47,580 nt of DNA from an uncultured Porphyromonadaceae bacterium (GCA_949285425.1 CASEAJ010000067.1:1-47580); one strand, 5' to 3'. Counted from the stretch's first letter, positions 23,341 through 34,037 are shown. The notes: generated by a model not told the origin, from the sequence alone. Program-made: numbers and translations.

Positions 23341-23406
23341 CAAGCCGTTTTTGGGAAACTGAAACGGTGTATAAACAAAGTAATTAAGTAAAAATAAGAT
23401 TAGAAA

Positions 23407-23790
23407 ATGCCTACAATTCAACAATTAGTTAGAAAAGGAAGAGCTGAACTTATCGACAAAAGTAAGTCTCCGTCGTTGGATGCTTGTCCGCAACGTCGTG
23501 GCGTTTGTTTGCGTGTGTATACGACAACTCCGAAGAAGCCGAATTCGGCCATGCGTAAAGTTGCTCGTGTGAAGTTGACAAACCAGAAAGAAGTGAATGC
23601 TTACATTCCGGGTGAAGGGCACAACTTGCAGGAACACTCGATCGTAATGGTTCGTGGTGGTCGTGTAAAAGACCTTCCGGGTGTGCGTTATCACATTGTT
23701 CGCGGTACATTGGATACAGCAGGTGTGAACGGTCGTACACAGCGTCGTTCTAAATATGGAGCTAAACGTCCGAAAGCAGCGAAGAAGTAA
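23407..23790 (+). CDS. rpsL: 30S ribosomal protein S12
   Basis: 127 aa, full length. S12 sits at the decoding centre. The [11 protein letters not shown] segment has the Lys43 and the [11 protein letters not shown] segment the Lys88 that are usually changed in streptomycin-resistant strains; both are wild type here. It is the first gene of the long translation cluster, with a good promoter about 67 bp upstream. A 189-bp gap with small hairpins separates it from rpsG. rpoB and rpoC, often found just upstream in related genomes, are absent from the window. Confidence 0.98.
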   Translation: MPTIQQLVRKGRAELIDKSKSPSLDACPQRRGVCLRVYTTTPKKPNSAMRKVARVKLTNQKEVNAYIPGEGHNLQEHSIVMVRGGRVKDLPGVRYHIVRGTLDTAGVNGRTQRRSKYGAKRPKAAKK

Positions 23791-23979
23791 AAAAAAACAT
23801 TGGCCGAAAGGCGATGAAATCCAAAGCGGTTATTAGTACCGCCCTTTTCTGAAAAGAAAATTAATCAAGTAAAAACTTGTTTGAGTTTAGGTGCCTGATG
23901 AGAGGTTGAGTAAATGGCTCGGAGGAGTCGTTGAAGGACTAAAAGAAGCAACCAAGACAAAAACTGAAATTTTAGAAAA
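23791..23979. promoter_or_regulatory. rpsL-rpsG spacer with small hairpins
   Basis: This 189-bp gap is long for this operon. It holds GCGGT-TATTAGT-ACCGC (23826-23842) followed by CCTTTTC, and CAAGT-AAAA-ACTTG (23866-23879). The first could be a weak attenuator. In other bacteria S7 represses translation in the S12-S7 spacer; whether that holds here is inference. Confidence 0.4.
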
Positions 23980-24456
23980 ATGAGAAAAGCAAAACCAAAA
24001 AAGAGGGTTGTGTTACCGGACCCGGTCTTTAATGAATCAATGGTTACTAAATTTGTGAACCATTTGATGTATGATGGTAAGAAATCAACAGCTTTTGATA
24101 TTTTTTATTCTTCGTTGGAACTGGTGAAGTCAAAACTTCCGAACGAAGAAAAAACTCCTCTTGAAATTTGGAAAAAGTCTCTCGAAAACGTGACTCCGTT
24201 AGTAGAAGTAAAATCGCGCCGTATCGGTGGCGCCACTTTCCAAGTCCCCACAGAAATCCGTCCTGACAGGAAGGAATCCATTTCAATGAAAAATTTGATT
24301 GCGTTTGCCCGTAAACGTGGCGGACGTTCGATGGCCGAAAAACTGGCTGCAGAAATCGTAGATGCATACAATAATCAAGGTGGTGCGTTCAAACGTAAGG
24401 AAGATATGCATCGTATGGCAGAAGCTAACCGTGCATTTGCGTACTTTAAGTTTTAA
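23980..24456 (+). CDS. rpsG: 30S ribosomal protein S7
   Basis: 158 aa. S7 nucleates folding of the 16S rRNA 3' domain and lies at the tRNA exit site. It shows the usual basic start [17 protein letters not shown] and the [11 protein letters not shown] segment of the beta ribbon, followed by [23 protein letters not shown] near the end. It stands 24 bp before fusA. The long spacer upstream may be a control site. Confidence 0.98.
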   Translation: MRKAKPKKRVVLPDPVFNESMVTKFVNHLMYDGKKSTAFDIFYSSLELVKSKLPNEEKTPLEIWKKSLENVTPLVEVKSRRIGGATFQVPTEIRPDRKESISMKNLIAFARKRGGRSMAEKLAAEIVDAYNNQGGAFKRKEDMHRMAEANRAFAYFKF

Positions 24457-24480
24457 TTAAAGAGAAAGGATATACGTTAA

Positions 24481-26598
24481 ATGGCAAAAGCAGATTTAAA
24501 ATATACGCGTAATATCGGTATCATGGCTCATATTGATGCCGGGAAAACGACTACTTCTGAACGTATTTTGTATTATACCGGTTTGACTCATAAAATCGGT
24601 GAAACACATGATGGTACTGCCACGATGGACTGGATGGAACAGGAACAGGAACGTGGTATTACAATTACGTCTGCCGCTACGACAACTTTCTGGAACTATT
24701 TGGGTGATAAATATAAAATCAACTTGATAGACACTCCGGGGCACGTAGACTTTACGGTGGAAGTGGAACGCTCGTTGCGTATTTTGGATGGAGCTGTGGC
24801 TACCTTCTGTGCGGTTGGTGGTGTTGAACCCCAGTCGGAAACAGTTTGGCGTCAGGCAGACAAATACAATGTTCCCCGTATCGGCTATGTGAACAAGATG
24901 GACCGTTCGGGAGCCGACTTCTTTGAAGTGGTACGCCAGATAAAAGAAGTGTTGGGGGCAACTCCGTGTCCTATTCAAATTCCTATCGGAGCCGAAGAAA
25001 CGTTCAAGGGAGTTGTAGACCTGATTAAAATGAAAGCCATTTTCTGGCACGATGAAACTATGGGAGCTGAGTATTCTGTAGAAGAAATCCCGGCTGACTT
25101 GGTTGCAGAAGCACAGGAATGGAGAGACAAGATGCTTGAAACTATAGCCGAACACGATGATGTGGTTATGGAAAAATTCTTTGATGATCCTTCTACTATT
25201 ACGGAAGATGAAATCAAGGTGGCTCTCCGCAAAGCTACATTGTCTATGGCTGTGAACCCGATAATCTGTGGTTCTTCTTTCAAGAACAAAGGTGTGCAAA
25301 CCATGTTGGATGCTGTGTGCGCTTATCTGCCCAGTCCGCTCGATACGCCGGAAATAAGCGGTAAGGATCCTCGTTTCGAAGATAAGGAAGTGGTTCGTCA
25401 TCCGAATGAAGATGAACCTTTGTGTGCATTGGCATTCAAGATTGCAACAGACCCTTATGTGGGTCGTTTGTGCTTCTTCCGTGTGTATTCTGGTAAGTTG
25501 GACGCAGGTTCTTACGTGTATAACCCCCGTTCTGGCAAGAAAGAACGTATTTCGCGTATATTCCAAATGCACTCCAACAAGCAGAATCCGGTGGAATGTA
25601 TCAGCGCAGGTGATATAGGTGCCGGTGTAGGATTCAAGGATATCCGTACAGGTGATACACTGTGTGATGAAAACAACCCGATTGTGTTGGAAGCTATGGA
25701 TTTCCCGGATCCTGTAATTGGTATTACAGTAGAACCGAAGACCCAGAAGGACTTGGATAAATTGGGTATCGGACTGGCTAAGTTGGCCGAAGAAGACCCG
25801 ACTTTCACGGTGCGTACGGATGAACAAACCGGTCAGACGGTTATCAGTGGTATGGGTGAACTTCACCTGGAAATCATCATTGACCGTTTGAAACGTGAGT
25901 TTAAGGTAGAATGTAATCAGGGACGTCCGCAGGTTTCTTATCGTGAAGCTATTACCCAGCCTGTTGAAATACGTGAAGTTTACAAGAAACAGTCGGGTGG
26001 TCGTGGTAAGTTTGCAGACATCATTGTAAGAGTTGAACCTGCAGATCCTGACTTTGATGGTAACTTGCAGTTTGTGGATGTTGTTAAAGGTGGTAACGTA
26101 CCTAAGGAATATATCCCGTCTGTACAGAAAGGTTTCCAAATGGCATTGCGCAATGGTGTATTGGCCGGCTTCCCTGTGGATAAACTGAAAGTGACTTTGC
26201 TTGATGGCTCATTCCACCCGGTTGACTCTGACCAGTTGTCATTCGAAATTTGTGCTCAGTTGGCATTCAAGACAGCATGTGCAAAAGCAAAACCTGTGTT
26301 GATGGAACCCATTATGAAGATGGAAGTTGTTACTCCTGAAGAAAGCATGGGTGATGTGATTGGTGACTTGAACAAACGTCGTGGTCAGGTAGAAGGTATG
26401 GAAACAAGCCGTACCGGAGCCCGTATCGTGAAAGCGAAAGTGCCTCTGGCAGAAACATTCGGATATGTTACAGCTTTGCGTACAATCACTTCCGGTCGTG
26501 CAACGTCTTCTATGGAATTCTCTCACTATGCAGAAGTTTCTACTGCAATAGCCAAAGAAGTGGTAGCTGAAGCTAAAGGACGTGTAGATTTGTTGTAA
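24481..26598 (+). CDS. fusA: Translation elongation factor G
   Basis: A 705-aa translational GTPase that moves tRNA and mRNA through the ribosome after peptide transfer. The G1 motif AHIDAGKT is at residues 16-23, followed by [11 protein letters not shown] (switch I), DTPGHVDF (G3) and NKMD (G4). Domains II-V are complete, with EFSHYAEVS near the end. Some Bacteroides carry a second EF-G elsewhere; position in the str operon identifies this one as the main factor. No tuf gene follows, as is usual in Bacteroidota. A strong hairpin (26605-26645) separates it from rpsJ. Confidence 0.98.
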   Translation: MAKADLKYTRNIGIMAHIDAGKTTTSERILYYTGLTHKIGETHDGTATMDWMEQEQERGITITSAATTTFWNYLGDKYKINLIDTPGHVDFTVEVERSLRILDGAVATFCAVGGVEPQSETVWRQADKYNVPRIGYVNKMDRSGADFFEVVRQIKEVLGATPCPIQIPIGAEETFKGVVDLIKMKAIFWHDETMGAEYSVEEIPADLVAEAQEWRDKMLETIAEHDDVVMEKFFDDPSTITEDEIKVALRKATLSMAVNPIICGSSFKNKGVQTMLDAVCAYLPSPLDTPEISGKDPRFEDKEVVRHPNEDEPLCALAFKIATDPYVGRLCFFRVYSGKLDAGSYVYNPRSGKKERISRIFQMHSNKQNPVECISAGDIGAGVGFKDIRTGDTLCDENNPIVLEAMDFPDPVIGITVEPKTQKDLDKLGIGLAKLAEEDPTFTVRTDEQTGQTVISGMGELHLEIIIDRLKREFKVECNQGRPQVSYREAITQPVEIREVYKKQSGGRGKFADIIVRVEPADPDFDGNLQFVDVVKGGNVPKEYIPSVQKGFQMALRNGVLAGFPVDKLKVTLLDGSFHPVDSDQLSFEICAQLAFKTACAKAKPVLMEPIMKMEVVTPEESMGDVIGDLNKRRGQVEGMETSRTGARIVKAKVPLAETFGYVTALRTITSGRATSSMEFSHYAEVSTAIAKEVVAEAKGRVDLL

Positions 26599-26604
26599 AA
26601 AAAG

Positions 26605-26645
26605 AACATTCCCGGTTAGCGAATGACTCTTAACCGGGAATGTTT
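26605..26645 (+). terminator. Strong hairpin between fusA and rpsJ (attenuator or processing site)
   Basis: AACATTCCCGGTTA (26605-26618) pairs perfectly with TAACCGGGAATGTT (26631-26644). Only a short TTTG follows, so complete termination is doubtful. It begins seven bases after the fusA stop and probably lowers or separates expression of the str and S10 parts. Confidence 0.7.
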
Positions 26646-26680
26646 GACTGATATAACCAATATAATTTTATAAAAAAGTA

Positions 26681-26986
26681 ATGAGTCAAAAAATTAGAAT
26701 TAAATTGAAATCTTACGATCATAACTTGGTTGACAAATCGGCCGAGAAAATCGTAAAAACAGTGAAAGCTACTGGTGCGGTAGTGAGCGGACCGATTCCA
26801 TTGCCCACGCACAAACGCATTTTTACAGTAAACCGTTCGACTTTCGTGAATAAAAAATCACGTGAACAGTTTGAACTTTCATCTTACAAGCGTCTTATCG
26901 ATATTTACAGTTCGACAAGCAAGACTGTGGATGCTTTGATGAAATTAGAATTGCCTAGTGGTGTCGAAGTTGAAATCAAAGTTTGA
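26681..26986 (+). CDS. rpsJ: 30S ribosomal protein S10
   Basis: 101 aa. S10 is in the 30S head and in E. coli also serves as NusE in antitermination. It has [21 protein letters not shown] at the N-terminus (positions 4-24), split by the loop [17 protein letters not shown], which contacts rRNA. It opens the S10 block. A strong hairpin precedes it and a 106-bp spacer with another hairpin follows before rplC. Confidence 0.98.
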   Translation: MSQKIRIKLKSYDHNLVDKSAEKIVKTVKATGAVVSGPIPLPTHKRIFTVNRSTFVNKKSREQFELSSYKRLIDIYSSTSKTVDALMKLELPSGVEVEIKV

Positions 26987-27043
26987 TAATCGGACTTTTT
27001 CGGGATTGTATATTTTAAATTGAATAAAAACAGTTCCTCTTGA

Positions 27044-27070
27044 AGTCTTGTCTGCTAAAGCAGAAGGACT
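27044..27070 (+). promoter_or_regulatory. Hairpin in the rpsJ-rplC spacer
   Basis: AGTC-TTG-TCTGC-TAAA-GCAGA-AGG-ACT forms a small stem-loop just upstream of GGAGG (27071-27075). That GGAGG is 17 bases from the rplC start, too far for a normal ribosome site. The hairpin might regulate rplC translation, but its role is a guess. Confidence 0.4.
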
Positions 27071-27092
27071 GGAGGTTTAATAATTATTTGAA

Positions 27093-27713
27093 ATGCCAGG
27101 ATTAATTGGAAAAAAAATCGGAATGACTTCCGTTTTCAGTGCCGAGGGTAAAAATGTACCATGCACTGTTATCGAAACAGGTCCTTGTGTTGTTACTCAG
27201 ATTAAAACTGTAGAAAAAGATGGTTATGCTGCGGTTCAGTTGGGTTTTCAGGATAAGACTGAAAAACATACGAACAAACCGGAAGCAGGTCATTTCAAGA
27301 AAGCAGGAGTAACTCCTCAAAGACACTTGGTTGAGTTCAAGGGTTTTGAACAAGAGTTGAAGGTTGGTGACAAACTGACGGTAGACATGTTGTTCGAAGC
27401 CGATGCTTTTGTAGATGTCGTTGGAACATCTAAAGGTAAAGGTTTCCAGGGTGTTGTGAAACGTCATGGCTTTGGTGGTGTAGGACAGTCTACTCACGGT
27501 CAGCACAACCGTTTGCGTGCTCCGGGTTCTGTTGGTGCTTCTTCGTTCCCTTCTCGTGTGTTTAAAGGCATGCGTATGGCTGGACGTATGGGCGGTGACC
27601 GCGTGACTGTACAAAATTTGCAGATATTAAAGGTAATTCCGGAACATAACCTTTTGTTGATAAAGGGATCTGTACCGGGAGCAAAAAATTCAATCGTTTA
27701 CATCAATAAATAA
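27093..27713 (+). CDS. rplC: 50S ribosomal protein L3
   Basis: 206 aa. L3 is an early-assembly 50S protein whose loop reaches the peptidyl transferase centre. The start [15 protein letters not shown] and the [25 protein letters not shown] loop are typical. The glutamine in this loop is the residue methylated in some bacteria. Only 2 bp separate it from rplD, so the two are translationally linked. Confidence 0.98.
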   Translation: MPGLIGKKIGMTSVFSAEGKNVPCTVIETGPCVVTQIKTVEKDGYAAVQLGFQDKTEKHTNKPEAGHFKKAGVTPQRHLVEFKGFEQELKVGDKLTVDMLFEADAFVDVVGTSKGKGFQGVVKRHGFGGVGQSTHGQHNRLRAPGSVGASSFPSRVFKGMRMAGRMGGDRVTVQNLQILKVIPEHNLLLIKGSVPGAKNSIVYINK

Positions 27714-27715
27714 TC

Positions 27716-28351
27716 ATGGAATTATCAGTTTTAGACATACAAGGAAAAGAAACCGGTAAGAAAGTATCACTGAGTGATGCTGTGTTCGGTATTGAGCCAA
27801 ATGACCATGCTATTTATTTGGATGTGAAACAGTATTTGGCTAACAAACGTCAAGGAACTCACAAGGCTAAGGCCCGTAGTGAAGTGTCTGGTAGTACACG
27901 TAAGTTAGGACGTCAGAAAGGTGGAGGTGGTGCCCGTCCGGGTGACATCAACTCACCGGTTCGCGTTGGTGGTGGACGTGTTTTCGGACCAGTTCCGCGT
28001 GATTACAGCTTTAAGCTGAATAAAAAGGTGAAACAGTTGGCTCGCAAGTCTGCTCTTTCGTATAAAATGAAAGAAAATGCAATCGTTGTAGTGGAAAGCC
28101 TTTCTGCTGCGTTTGCCGCTCCAAAGACAAAAGAATTTGTTGCTTTGACAAAATCTTTGCAAGTAGCTGATAAAAAGGCGCTTTTTGTTTTGCCAGAAGT
28201 AAATAAAAATGTATATTTGTCGGCTCGTAATATTTCGAGAGTGAAAGTCTCAATTGCTTCGGAATTAAATACTTATGATTTGTTGAATGCAAAATCACTT
28301 GTATTGACCGAAGATGCGGTGTCTGCAATTGAACAAACATTTAAAGCATAG
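27716..28351 (+). CDS. rplD: 50S ribosomal protein L4
   Basis: 211 aa. L4 lines the peptide exit tunnel with its extended loop ([21 protein letters not shown]). In E. coli L4 also represses the S10 operon; whether that occurs here is unknown. The stop codon TAG (28349-28351) overlaps the Shine-Dalgarno sequence of rplW. Confidence 0.98.
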   Translation: MELSVLDIQGKETGKKVSLSDAVFGIEPNDHAIYLDVKQYLANKRQGTHKAKARSEVSGSTRKLGRQKGGGGARPGDINSPVRVGGGRVFGPVPRDYSFKLNKKVKQLARKSALSYKMKENAIVVVESLSAAFAAPKTKEFVALTKSLQVADKKALFVLPEVNKNVYLSARNISRVKVSIASELNTYDLLNAKSLVLTEDAVSAIEQTFKA

Positions 28352-28356
28352 GAGGT
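28350..28356 (+). promoter_or_regulatory. Strong Shine-Dalgarno for rplW
   Basis: AGGAGGT lies 8 bases before the rplW ATG and overlaps the rplD stop codon. Most starts in this window have only A-rich leaders, so a full Shine-Dalgarno here is exceptional. Confidence 0.75.
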
Positions 28357-28364
28357 AAATACAG

Positions 28365-28655
28365 ATGGGAATTGTAATAAAACCGATCGTAACGGAAAAG
28401 ATGACGGGAATGAGCGAAAAGCTTAACCGTTATGGCTTTAGAGTTCAAAAGGATGCTAATAAGCTTGAAATTAAGCGGGCTGTTGAAGCAATGTACAATG
28501 TAACGGTGACTGATGTCAATACTATGGTGGTCGCTTCTAAAAAGAAAATCCGTTATACGAAATCGGGTATGATCAAAGGAAAGACATCTGCTTATAAGAA
28601 AGCGATTGTTACCGTTAAAGATGGAGAACAGATTGATTTTTATAGCAACATTTAA
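28365..28655 (+). CDS. rplW: 50S ribosomal protein L23
   Basis: 96 aa. L23 sits at the tunnel exit and docks trigger factor and SRP. The core IVIKPIVTEKMTGMSEKLN and the KKKIRYTKSGMIKGK loop are recognisable. The start is fixed by the Shine-Dalgarno 8 bases upstream. A hairpin at 28669-28704 separates it from rplB. Confidence 0.97.
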   Translation: MGIVIKPIVTEKMTGMSEKLNRYGFRVQKDANKLEIKRAVEAMYNVTVTDVNTMVVASKKKIRYTKSGMIKGKTSAYKKAIVTVKDGEQIDFYSNI

Positions 28656-28668
28656 ACTGAAATAGAAT

Positions 28669-28708
28669 CAGAGGAAAGATTGGGTTCTCTCAATCTTTGC
28701 TCTGTTTT
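28669..28708 (+). terminator. Hairpin with T tract between rplW and rplB
   Basis: CAGAG and AAAGATTG (28669-28682) pair with CAATCTTT and CTCTG (28691-28704), followed by TTTTC. This resembles a terminator inside the S10 operon. Partial attenuation or RNA processing is more likely than full stop, since no clear promoter precedes rplB. Confidence 0.6.
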
Positions 28709-28736
28709 CTGGATTTTATAAATATATTAATAAATA

Positions 28737-29561
28737 ATGGCTGTACGTAAATTAAAGCCCACAACGCCGGGGCAGAGACACAGGATTATTGGTTCATTCG
28801 AAACGATTACTGCGAGTGCACCAGAAAAATCTCTTGTTTTCGGAATGAAGAAAACGGGTGGTCGCAATCATGTAGGAAAAATGACCATGCGTCAGATTGG
28901 TGGCGGACACAAGAGAAAATACAGGGTAATTGACTTTAAGCGCAACAAAGATGGTGTGCCGGCTACAGTTAAGGCTATTGAATACGATCCGAATCGTTCG
29001 GCCCGTATTGCTTTGCTTTATTATGCCGATGGTGAAAAAAGGTATATCCTTGCACCCAATGGATTGCAAGTTGGTCAAGTTGTAATTTCAGGAGTAGATG
29101 TAGCTCCAGAAGTAGGAAATGCACTGCCTATGCAGAACATCCCTCTTGGTATGATAATTCACAATATAGAATTGCGTCCGGGACAAGGTGCTGCAATGGT
29201 TCGTTCGGCAGGGACTTTTGCCCAGTTGACATCGCGTGAAGATAAATATGCAATTATCAAATTGCCTTCAGGTGAAGTCCGCAAAGTCTTGGCTGCTTGT
29301 AAAGCTACAGTAGGAAGTGTTGGAAATTCAGATCATGCACTGGAAAGATCAGGTAAGGCAGGTCGCTCACGCTGGTTAGGACGTCGTCCGAGAGTAAGAG
29401 GTGTTGCTATGAACCCGGTTGATCACCCGATGGGTGGTGGTGAAGGCCGTGCTTCGGGAGGACATCCTCGTTCTCGCAAAGGCTTGTTAGCTAAAGGTTA
29501 CAAAACGCGCGCACCGAAAAAGCAGTCGAGCCAGTATATTATTGAAAGAAAGAAAAAATAA
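28737..29561 (+). CDS. rplB: 50S ribosomal protein L2
   Basis: 274 aa. L2 is needed for subunit association and peptidyl transfer. It has [22 protein letters not shown] in the N-terminal half and the highly conserved [21 protein letters not shown] segment, whose His lies near the catalytic centre. It ends with a basic tail. rpsS follows after 21 bp. Confidence 0.98.
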   Translation: MAVRKLKPTTPGQRHRIIGSFETITASAPEKSLVFGMKKTGGRNHVGKMTMRQIGGGHKRKYRVIDFKRNKDGVPATVKAIEYDPNRSARIALLYYADGEKRYILAPNGLQVGQVVISGVDVAPEVGNALPMQNIPLGMIIHNIELRPGQGAAMVRSAGTFAQLTSREDKYAIIKLPSGEVRKVLAACKATVGSVGNSDHALERSGKAGRSRWLGRRPRVRGVAMNPVDHPMGGGEGRASGGHPRSRKGLLAKGYKTRAPKKQSSQYIIERKKK

Positions 29562-29582
29562 CAGAAAAAGTAAGTAAATAAT

Positions 29583-29849
29583 ATGAGCCGTTCATTAAAA
29601 AAAGGACCATATATCAACTTGAAGCTTGAAAAGAAAGTGTTGGCCATGAATGAAAGCGGGAAAAAGACCGTCATAAAGACATGGGCCCGGGCTTCAATGA
29701 TTTCACCTGATTTTGTAGGTCATACAATTGCAGTTCACAATGGAAATAAATTCATTCCGGTGTATGTTACAGAAAACATGGTAGGACATAAATTGGGAGA
29801 ATTTGCACCTACTCGTATTTTCCGTGGACACGGAGGTAAGAAAAAGTAG
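29583..29849 (+). CDS. rpsS: 30S ribosomal protein S19
   Basis: 88 aa. S19 lies in the 30S head near the A-site tRNA and forms a complex with S13. The start [19 protein letters not shown] and the conserved [23 protein letters not shown] segment identify it. It lies in the standard S10-operon position between rplB and rplV. Confidence 0.98.
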   Translation: MSRSLKKGPYINLKLEKKVLAMNESGKKTVIKTWARASMISPDFVGHTIAVHNGNKFIPVYVTENMVGHKLGEFAPTRIFRGHGGKKK

Positions 29850-29894
29850 TCCATTGAAACATTAATTAGAAAAAAATAAAAATATTTCGTTAAA

Positions 29895-30308
29895 ATGGGT
29901 GTAAGAAAAAAAATATCAGCTGATCAAAGAAAAGAAGCGAAAAAGTCGCTTTACTTTGCGAAGCTTAACGATGTGCCGACATCTCCTCGAAAAATGCGCC
30001 TTGTTGCTGATATGATTCGCGGAATGGAAGTAAATAGAGCGTTGAGCGTTTTGAAGTATTCTTCTAAAGAAGCTTCTAATAAATTGGAAAAATTGTTGCG
30101 CTCGGCTATTGCCAATTGGGAACAGAAGACAGAACAAAAGGCAGATGACGCTGAATTATATGTAAGTGCAATTTATGTTGATTCGGCAACTATGTTGAAA
30201 CGCTTGCGTACAGCTCCACAGGGACGTGGATATAGAATTCGTAAACGTTCGAATCATGTAACATTGTTCGTTGATACGAAAAAAACAAATGATAACGATA
30301 AAAAATAA
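29895..30308 (+). CDS. rplV: 50S ribosomal protein L22
   Basis: 137 aa, slightly long because of an N-terminal basic extension ([17 protein letters not shown]) and a charged C-terminal tail. L22 binds 23S rRNA and its loop lines the exit tunnel, where macrolide-resistance changes occur. The core [15 protein letters not shown] and the [22 protein letters not shown] region are present. rpsC begins 7 bp later. Confidence 0.97.
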   Translation: MGVRKKISADQRKEAKKSLYFAKLNDVPTSPRKMRLVADMIRGMEVNRALSVLKYSSKEASNKLEKLLRSAIANWEQKTEQKADDAELYVSAIYVDSATMLKRLRTAPQGRGYRIRKRSNHVTLFVDTKKTNDNDKK

Positions 30309-30315
30309 TTGCTAG

Positions 30316-31044
30316 ATGGGACAGAAGACAAATCCGATAAGTAACCGCTTAGGAATTATCCGTGGATGGGATTCTAACTGGTATGGCGGTAAGAACTATG
30401 GAGAAACTATATTGGAAGACAGCAAGATCAGAAAATATTTGAATGCCCGTCTTGCAAAAGCCAGTGTATCGCGCATTGTAATAGAACGCACGTTGAAACT
30501 TGTTACTATAACTGTTTGTACGGCTCGTCCGGGTATTATCATCGGTAAAGGCGGTCAGGAAGTAGACAAGTTGAAGGAAGAATTGAAAAAGATTACCGAC
30601 AAGGAAATCCAGATCAATATCTTCGAAATCAAGCGTCCTGAATTGGATGCTGTAATTGTTGCCAACAATATCGCTCGTCAGGTGGAAGGTAAAATAGCTT
30701 ATCGTCGTGCAGTGAAAATGGCTATAGCTTCAACCATGCGCTTGGGAGCGGAAGGTATCAAGATTATGGTATCCGGACGTTTGAACGGAGCAGAAATGGC
30801 TCGTTCGGAAATGTATAAGGAAGGTCGTACACCTCTTCATACATTCCGGGCTGATATAGACTACGCGCTTGGAGAAGCATTGACCAAAGTTGGGTTGATT
30901 GGTATCAAGGTTTGGATTTGCCGTGGAGAAATCTATGGTAAGAAAGACCTGGCGCCTTCCTTTACGGCACAAAAAGATTCTATTCGTGGTGGAGAACGTC
31001 ATGATAATCGTGCCCCAAAAGGATTCAGAAAGAGAAAGAAATAA
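30316..31044 (+). CDS. rpsC: 30S ribosomal protein S3
   Basis: 242 aa. S3 forms part of the mRNA entry channel and has helicase-like activity. The start [21 protein letters not shown] and the KH motif [20 protein letters not shown] are visible. The C-terminal domain carries [19 protein letters not shown]. The length is typical, and rplP follows after 32 bp. Confidence 0.98.
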   Translation: MGQKTNPISNRLGIIRGWDSNWYGGKNYGETILEDSKIRKYLNARLAKASVSRIVIERTLKLVTITVCTARPGIIIGKGGQEVDKLKEELKKITDKEIQINIFEIKRPELDAVIVANNIARQVEGKIAYRRAVKMAIASTMRLGAEGIKIMVSGRLNGAEMARSEMYKEGRTPLHTFRADIDYALGEALTKVGLIGIKVWICRGEIYGKKDLAPSFTAQKDSIRGGERHDNRAPKGFRKRKK

Positions 31045-31076
31045 CCACACTGTTAAGAAATTTGATTTAAGGAATT

Positions 31077-31505
31077 ATGTTACAACCTAAAAAGACAAAG
31101 TTCAGAAGACAGCAGAAAGGGCGCATGAAAGGCAATGCCCAGCGGGGTCATGAATTGGCTTTTGGCTCATTCGGGATCAAGTGTTTGGATTCCAAATGGC
31201 TGACAGGTCGTCAGATAGAAGCAGCCCGTGTTGCTGTGACACGTTATATGCAACGTCAAGGACAAATTTGGATTCGTATATTTCCGGATAAGCCTATTAC
31301 GAAAAAACCTGCTGAAGTACGTATGGGTAAGGGGAAAGGTTCTCCAGAAGGATTTGTGGCTCCTGTTACTCCCGGACGTATTTTGATAGAAGTGGAAGGA
31401 GTTCCTTTCGATGTGGCAAAAGAAGCATTGCGTTTGGCTGCTCAGAAATTGCCGGTAACTACAAAGTTTGTAGTGAGACGTGATTATGATGGAGTAACTA
31501 ACTAA
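31077..31505 (+). CDS. rplP: 50S ribosomal protein L16
   Basis: 142 aa. L16 binds near the A and P sites and helps tRNA placement. The start [19 protein letters not shown] and the [21 protein letters not shown] loop match the family, as does the segment [21 protein letters not shown]. It lies between rpsC and rpmC in the canonical order. Confidence 0.98.
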   Translation: MLQPKKTKFRRQQKGRMKGNAQRGHELAFGSFGIKCLDSKWLTGRQIEAARVAVTRYMQRQGQIWIRIFPDKPITKKPAEVRMGKGKGSPEGFVAPVTPGRILIEVEGVPFDVAKEALRLAAQKLPVTTKFVVRRDYDGVTN

Positions 31506-31520
31506 TAACAATTAAGAGAT

Positions 31521-31715
31521 ATGAAGTCAGCAGAATTAAAGGAACTTAATACCAATGAATTGGTAGAAAGATTGGAAGCTCAAAAAGAGTTATTAGAACG
31601 TTTGAAAATGAACCATGCGATTTCTCCATTGGACAATCCAATGCAAATAAAGGCAACGCGTCGCGATATCGCTCGTATGGCTACAGAGTTACGTCAGAGA
31701 GAAATTAATAAGTAA
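31521..31715 (+). CDS. rpmC: 50S ribosomal protein L29
   Basis: 64 aa, two long helices. L29 lies at the tunnel exit beside L23. Motif: LKELNTNELVERLEAQKELL, then NPMQIKATRRDIARMATELRQRE. It is placed 15 bp after rplP and 14 bp before rpsQ. Confidence 0.96.
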   Translation: MKSAELKELNTNELVERLEAQKELLERLKMNHAISPLDNPMQIKATRRDIARMATELRQREINK

Positions 31716-31729
31716 AATTTTAGAGCCTG

Positions 31730-31987
31730 ATGGAAACAAGGAATTTAAGAAAAGAAAGAACGGGTGTAGTTTTCAGCAATAAAATGGATAAGACTATTAC
31801 AGTTGCTGTAAAATGGAAAGAAAAACACCCTATTTACGGAAAGTTCGTAAATAAAACGAAAAAATATCATGCTCACGATGAAAAGAACGAATGCAATATC
31901 GGTGATACGGTTCGCATTATGGAAACTCGTCCTTTGAGCAAGACAAAAAGATGGAGATTAACAGAAATAATCGAAAGGGCTAAATAA
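31730..31987 (+). CDS. rpsQ: 30S ribosomal protein S17
   Basis: 85 aa. S17 is a primary 16S rRNA-binding protein with an OB fold. The start [19 protein letters not shown] and the [20 protein letters not shown] strand are typical. rplN follows after 2 bp, consistent with coupled translation. Confidence 0.97.
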   Translation: METRNLRKERTGVVFSNKMDKTITVAVKWKEKHPIYGKFVNKTKKYHAHDEKNECNIGDTVRIMETRPLSKTKRWRLTEIIERAK

Positions 31988-31989
31988 TT

Positions 31990-32355
31990 ATGGTACAACA
32001 AGAATCAAGACTGACAGTGGCAGATAACAGCGGAGCAAAGGAAGCGCTTTGTATCCGGGTTCTGGGAGGAACTGGCAAACGTTATGCAACAGTAGGTGAC
32101 ATTATTGTTGTAGCGGTAAAAAGCGTCATCCCTTCAAGTGATATTAAGAAAGGAATTGTATCTAAGGCGGTCGTAGTTCGCACCAAGAAAGAAATACGTC
32201 GTGCTGATGGTTCTTACATTCGTTTCGATGATAATGCATGTGTTCTGTTGAACAACGCGGGCGAAATGCGTGGAAGTCGTATTTTTGGTCCCGTTGCTCG
32301 TGAATTACGTGCCACTAATATGAAAATCATATCATTAGCACCAGAAGTGCTCTAA
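31990..32355 (+). CDS. rplN: 50S ribosomal protein L14
   Basis: 121 aa. L14 contributes to the subunit interface and contacts IF6/RsfS-type factors. It begins [18 protein letters not shown] and contains the conserved [20 protein letters not shown] stretch (about positions 77-96). This gene opens the spc block. Confidence 0.98.
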   Translation: MVQQESRLTVADNSGAKEALCIRVLGGTGKRYATVGDIIVVAVKSVIPSSDIKKGIVSKAVVVRTKKEIRRADGSYIRFDDNACVLLNNAGEMRGSRIFGPVARELRATNMKIISLAPEVL

Positions 32356-32376
32356 TCTTCGAAAAAAATAATCGTA

Positions 32377-32688
32377 ATGAGTAAGTTACATATTAAAAAG
32401 GGTGATACTGTCTACGTGAACACAGGTAACGATAAGGGTAAGACCGGCCGTGTATTAGCTGTTGAAGTTAAGAAAGGGCGTGCTGTTGTGGAAGGTATCA
32501 ACATGGTGTCAAGAAATACCAAACCCAATGCAAAGAATCCTCAGGGAGGTATAATCAAGAAAGAAGCATCAATCCACATTTCAAACTTGAACCTCGTTGA
32601 AAACGGGAAACCGGTTCGTGTTGGTCGCAAGAGAAATGAAGATGGTAAATTAGTGCGTATTTCCAAAAAAACAGGAGAAGTGATATAA
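32377..32688 (+). CDS. rplX: 50S ribosomal protein L24
   Basis: 103 aa. L24 is an assembly-initiating 50S protein with a KOW motif, seen here as [19 protein letters not shown]. The segment [21 protein letters not shown] follows. The stop codon is 1 bp from the rplE start. Confidence 0.97.
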   Translation: MSKLHIKKGDTVYVNTGNDKGKTGRVLAVEVKKGRAVVEGINMVSRNTKPNAKNPQGGIIKKEASIHISNLNLVENGKPVRVGRKRNEDGKLVRISKKTGEVI

Positions 32689-32689
32689 A

Positions 32690-33235
32690 ATGAATACAGC
32701 AAGTTTAAAGAAAGATTATTTGGAACGCATCGTTCCGATCTTAATGAAGGAATTTGGTTACTCTTCTATTATGCAGGTACCCAAACTTCAAAAAATAGTC
32801 CTCAATCAAGGATTGGGTATCGCTGTTGCCGATAAGAAAATAATTGAAGTGGCCATTAATGAAATGACTGCTATCACGGGCCAGAAAGCTGTTTCTACGG
32901 TATCGAAGAAGGATATCTCAAACTTCAAGTTGCGTAAGAAAATGCCGATAGGTGTGCGTGTGACTTTACGTGGAGATCGTATGTACGAATTCCTGGAACG
33001 TCTTGTTCGTGTTGCATTACCGCGTATCCGAGATTTTAAAGGAATAGAAAACAAGTTGGATGGCCGTGGTAATTATACATTGGGAATTGAAGAACAAATT
33101 ATTTTCCCTGAAATAAATATCGACAATATTGCTCGTATTTTGGGAATGAATATTACTTTTGTAACGACAGCAAAAACCGATGAAGAAGGTTTTGCGTTGT
33201 TGAGAGAATTTGGTTTACCATTCAAGAAAAATTAA
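32690..33235 (+). CDS. rplE: 50S ribosomal protein L5
   Basis: 181 aa. L5 binds 5S rRNA and contacts P-site tRNA in the central protuberance. [16 protein letters not shown] near the N-terminus, the [20 protein letters not shown] loop and the [15 protein letters not shown] segment identify it. rpsN follows after 9 bp. Confidence 0.98.
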   Translation: MNTASLKKDYLERIVPILMKEFGYSSIMQVPKLQKIVLNQGLGIAVADKKIIEVAINEMTAITGQKAVSTVSKKDISNFKLRKKMPIGVRVTLRGDRMYEFLERLVRVALPRIRDFKGIENKLDGRGNYTLGIEEQIIFPEINIDNIARILGMNITFVTTAKTDEEGFALLREFGLPFKKN

Positions 33236-33244
33236 TAAGAGAGT

Positions 33245-33514
33245 ATGGCAAAAGAATCAATGAAAGCTCGTGAGGTAAAAAGAGCAAAAATGGTTGCAAA
33301 GTATGCTGAGAAGCGTGCGAAATATATTGCAGAAGGAAACTATGAAGCTCTTCAAACCATTCCGAAGAATGCATCTTATGTTCGTTTGCACAACCGGTGC
33401 AAATTGACCGGCCGTCCAAAAGGCTACATGCGTCAGTTTGGTATCTCACGTATTCAGTTCCGTGAAATGGCTTCACAAGGTTTGATTCCGGGAGTGAAGA
33501 AGGCTAGCTGGTAA
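33245..33514 (+). CDS. rpsN: 30S ribosomal protein S14 (zinc-independent type)
   Basis: 89 aa. S14 helps assemble the 30S head. This is the long form without the CxxC zinc motif; the end [21 protein letters not shown] is typical. Only one Cys is present, in [13 protein letters not shown] 109-bp spacer to rpsH holds a small stem, CCCGG-TAG-CCGGG (33591-33603). Confidence 0.97.
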   Translation: MAKESMKAREVKRAKMVAKYAEKRAKYIAEGNYEALQTIPKNASYVRLHNRCKLTGRPKGYMRQFGISRIQFREMASQGLIPGVKKASW

Positions 33515-33623
33515 CTTAGATGTGATTGGCAGCAAGAGTAAGAAAAACTTCTGTGTGTTTCTATATAGGAGAAATATTGTTAAATATTGTCCCGGTAGCC
33601 GGGATTAATTTAAAATAATTTAT

Positions 33624-34019
33624 ATGACAGATCCAATAGCTGATTATTTAACAAGGTTGCGGAACGCAATTAAAGCAAACCACCGGGTGGTGGAAGTTCC
33701 CGCATCTAATCTCAAAAAAGAGATGACCAGAATATTGCATGAAAAGGGCTATATTCTGAATTACAAATTTGTAGAAGATGGTCCTCAGGGAACCATTAAA
33801 ATTGCCTTGAAGTATGACCCGATTAACAAAGTTAATTCCATTAAGGCATTGAAGCGGGTTTCGACACCGGGGCTTCGTCAATATGTAGGTTATAAAGAAA
33901 TGCCTCGTGTGCTGAACGGCTTGGGTATTGCAATCCTTTCCACTTCTAAGGGCGTTATGACAGACAAGGAAGCAAGAGAGTTGAAAATAGGTGGTGAAGT
34001 TTTGTGTTACGTTTATTAA
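33624..34019 (+). CDS. rpsH: 30S ribosomal protein S8
   Basis: 131 aa. S8 binds the central domain of 16S rRNA and in E. coli represses the spc operon. It starts [19 protein letters not shown] and ends with the conserved [21 protein letters not shown] region. The gap before it carries a small stem close to CCGGTAGCCGGG that could take part in control. Confidence 0.98.
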   Translation: MTDPIADYLTRLRNAIKANHRVVEVPASNLKKEMTRILHEKGYILNYKFVEDGPQGTIKIALKYDPINKVNSIKALKRVSTPGLRQYVGYKEMPRVLNGLGIAILSTSKGVMTDKEARELKIGGEVLCYVY

Positions 34020-34022
34020 TGG

Positions 34023-34029
34023 AAGGAGG
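34023..34029 (+). promoter_or_regulatory. Strong Shine-Dalgarno for rplF
   Basis: AAGGAGG lies 8 bases before the rplF ATG at 34038. It is one of three near-perfect Shine-Dalgarno sites in the cluster. Confidence 0.75.
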
Positions 34030-34037
34030 AAAGTAAT

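Noticed and set aside
24496..26139. 547-codon open frame opposite fusA
   Set aside because: It is the antisense of a highly expressed, biased gene. The predicted protein is rich in Phe, His, Cys and Thr and looks like nothing known.
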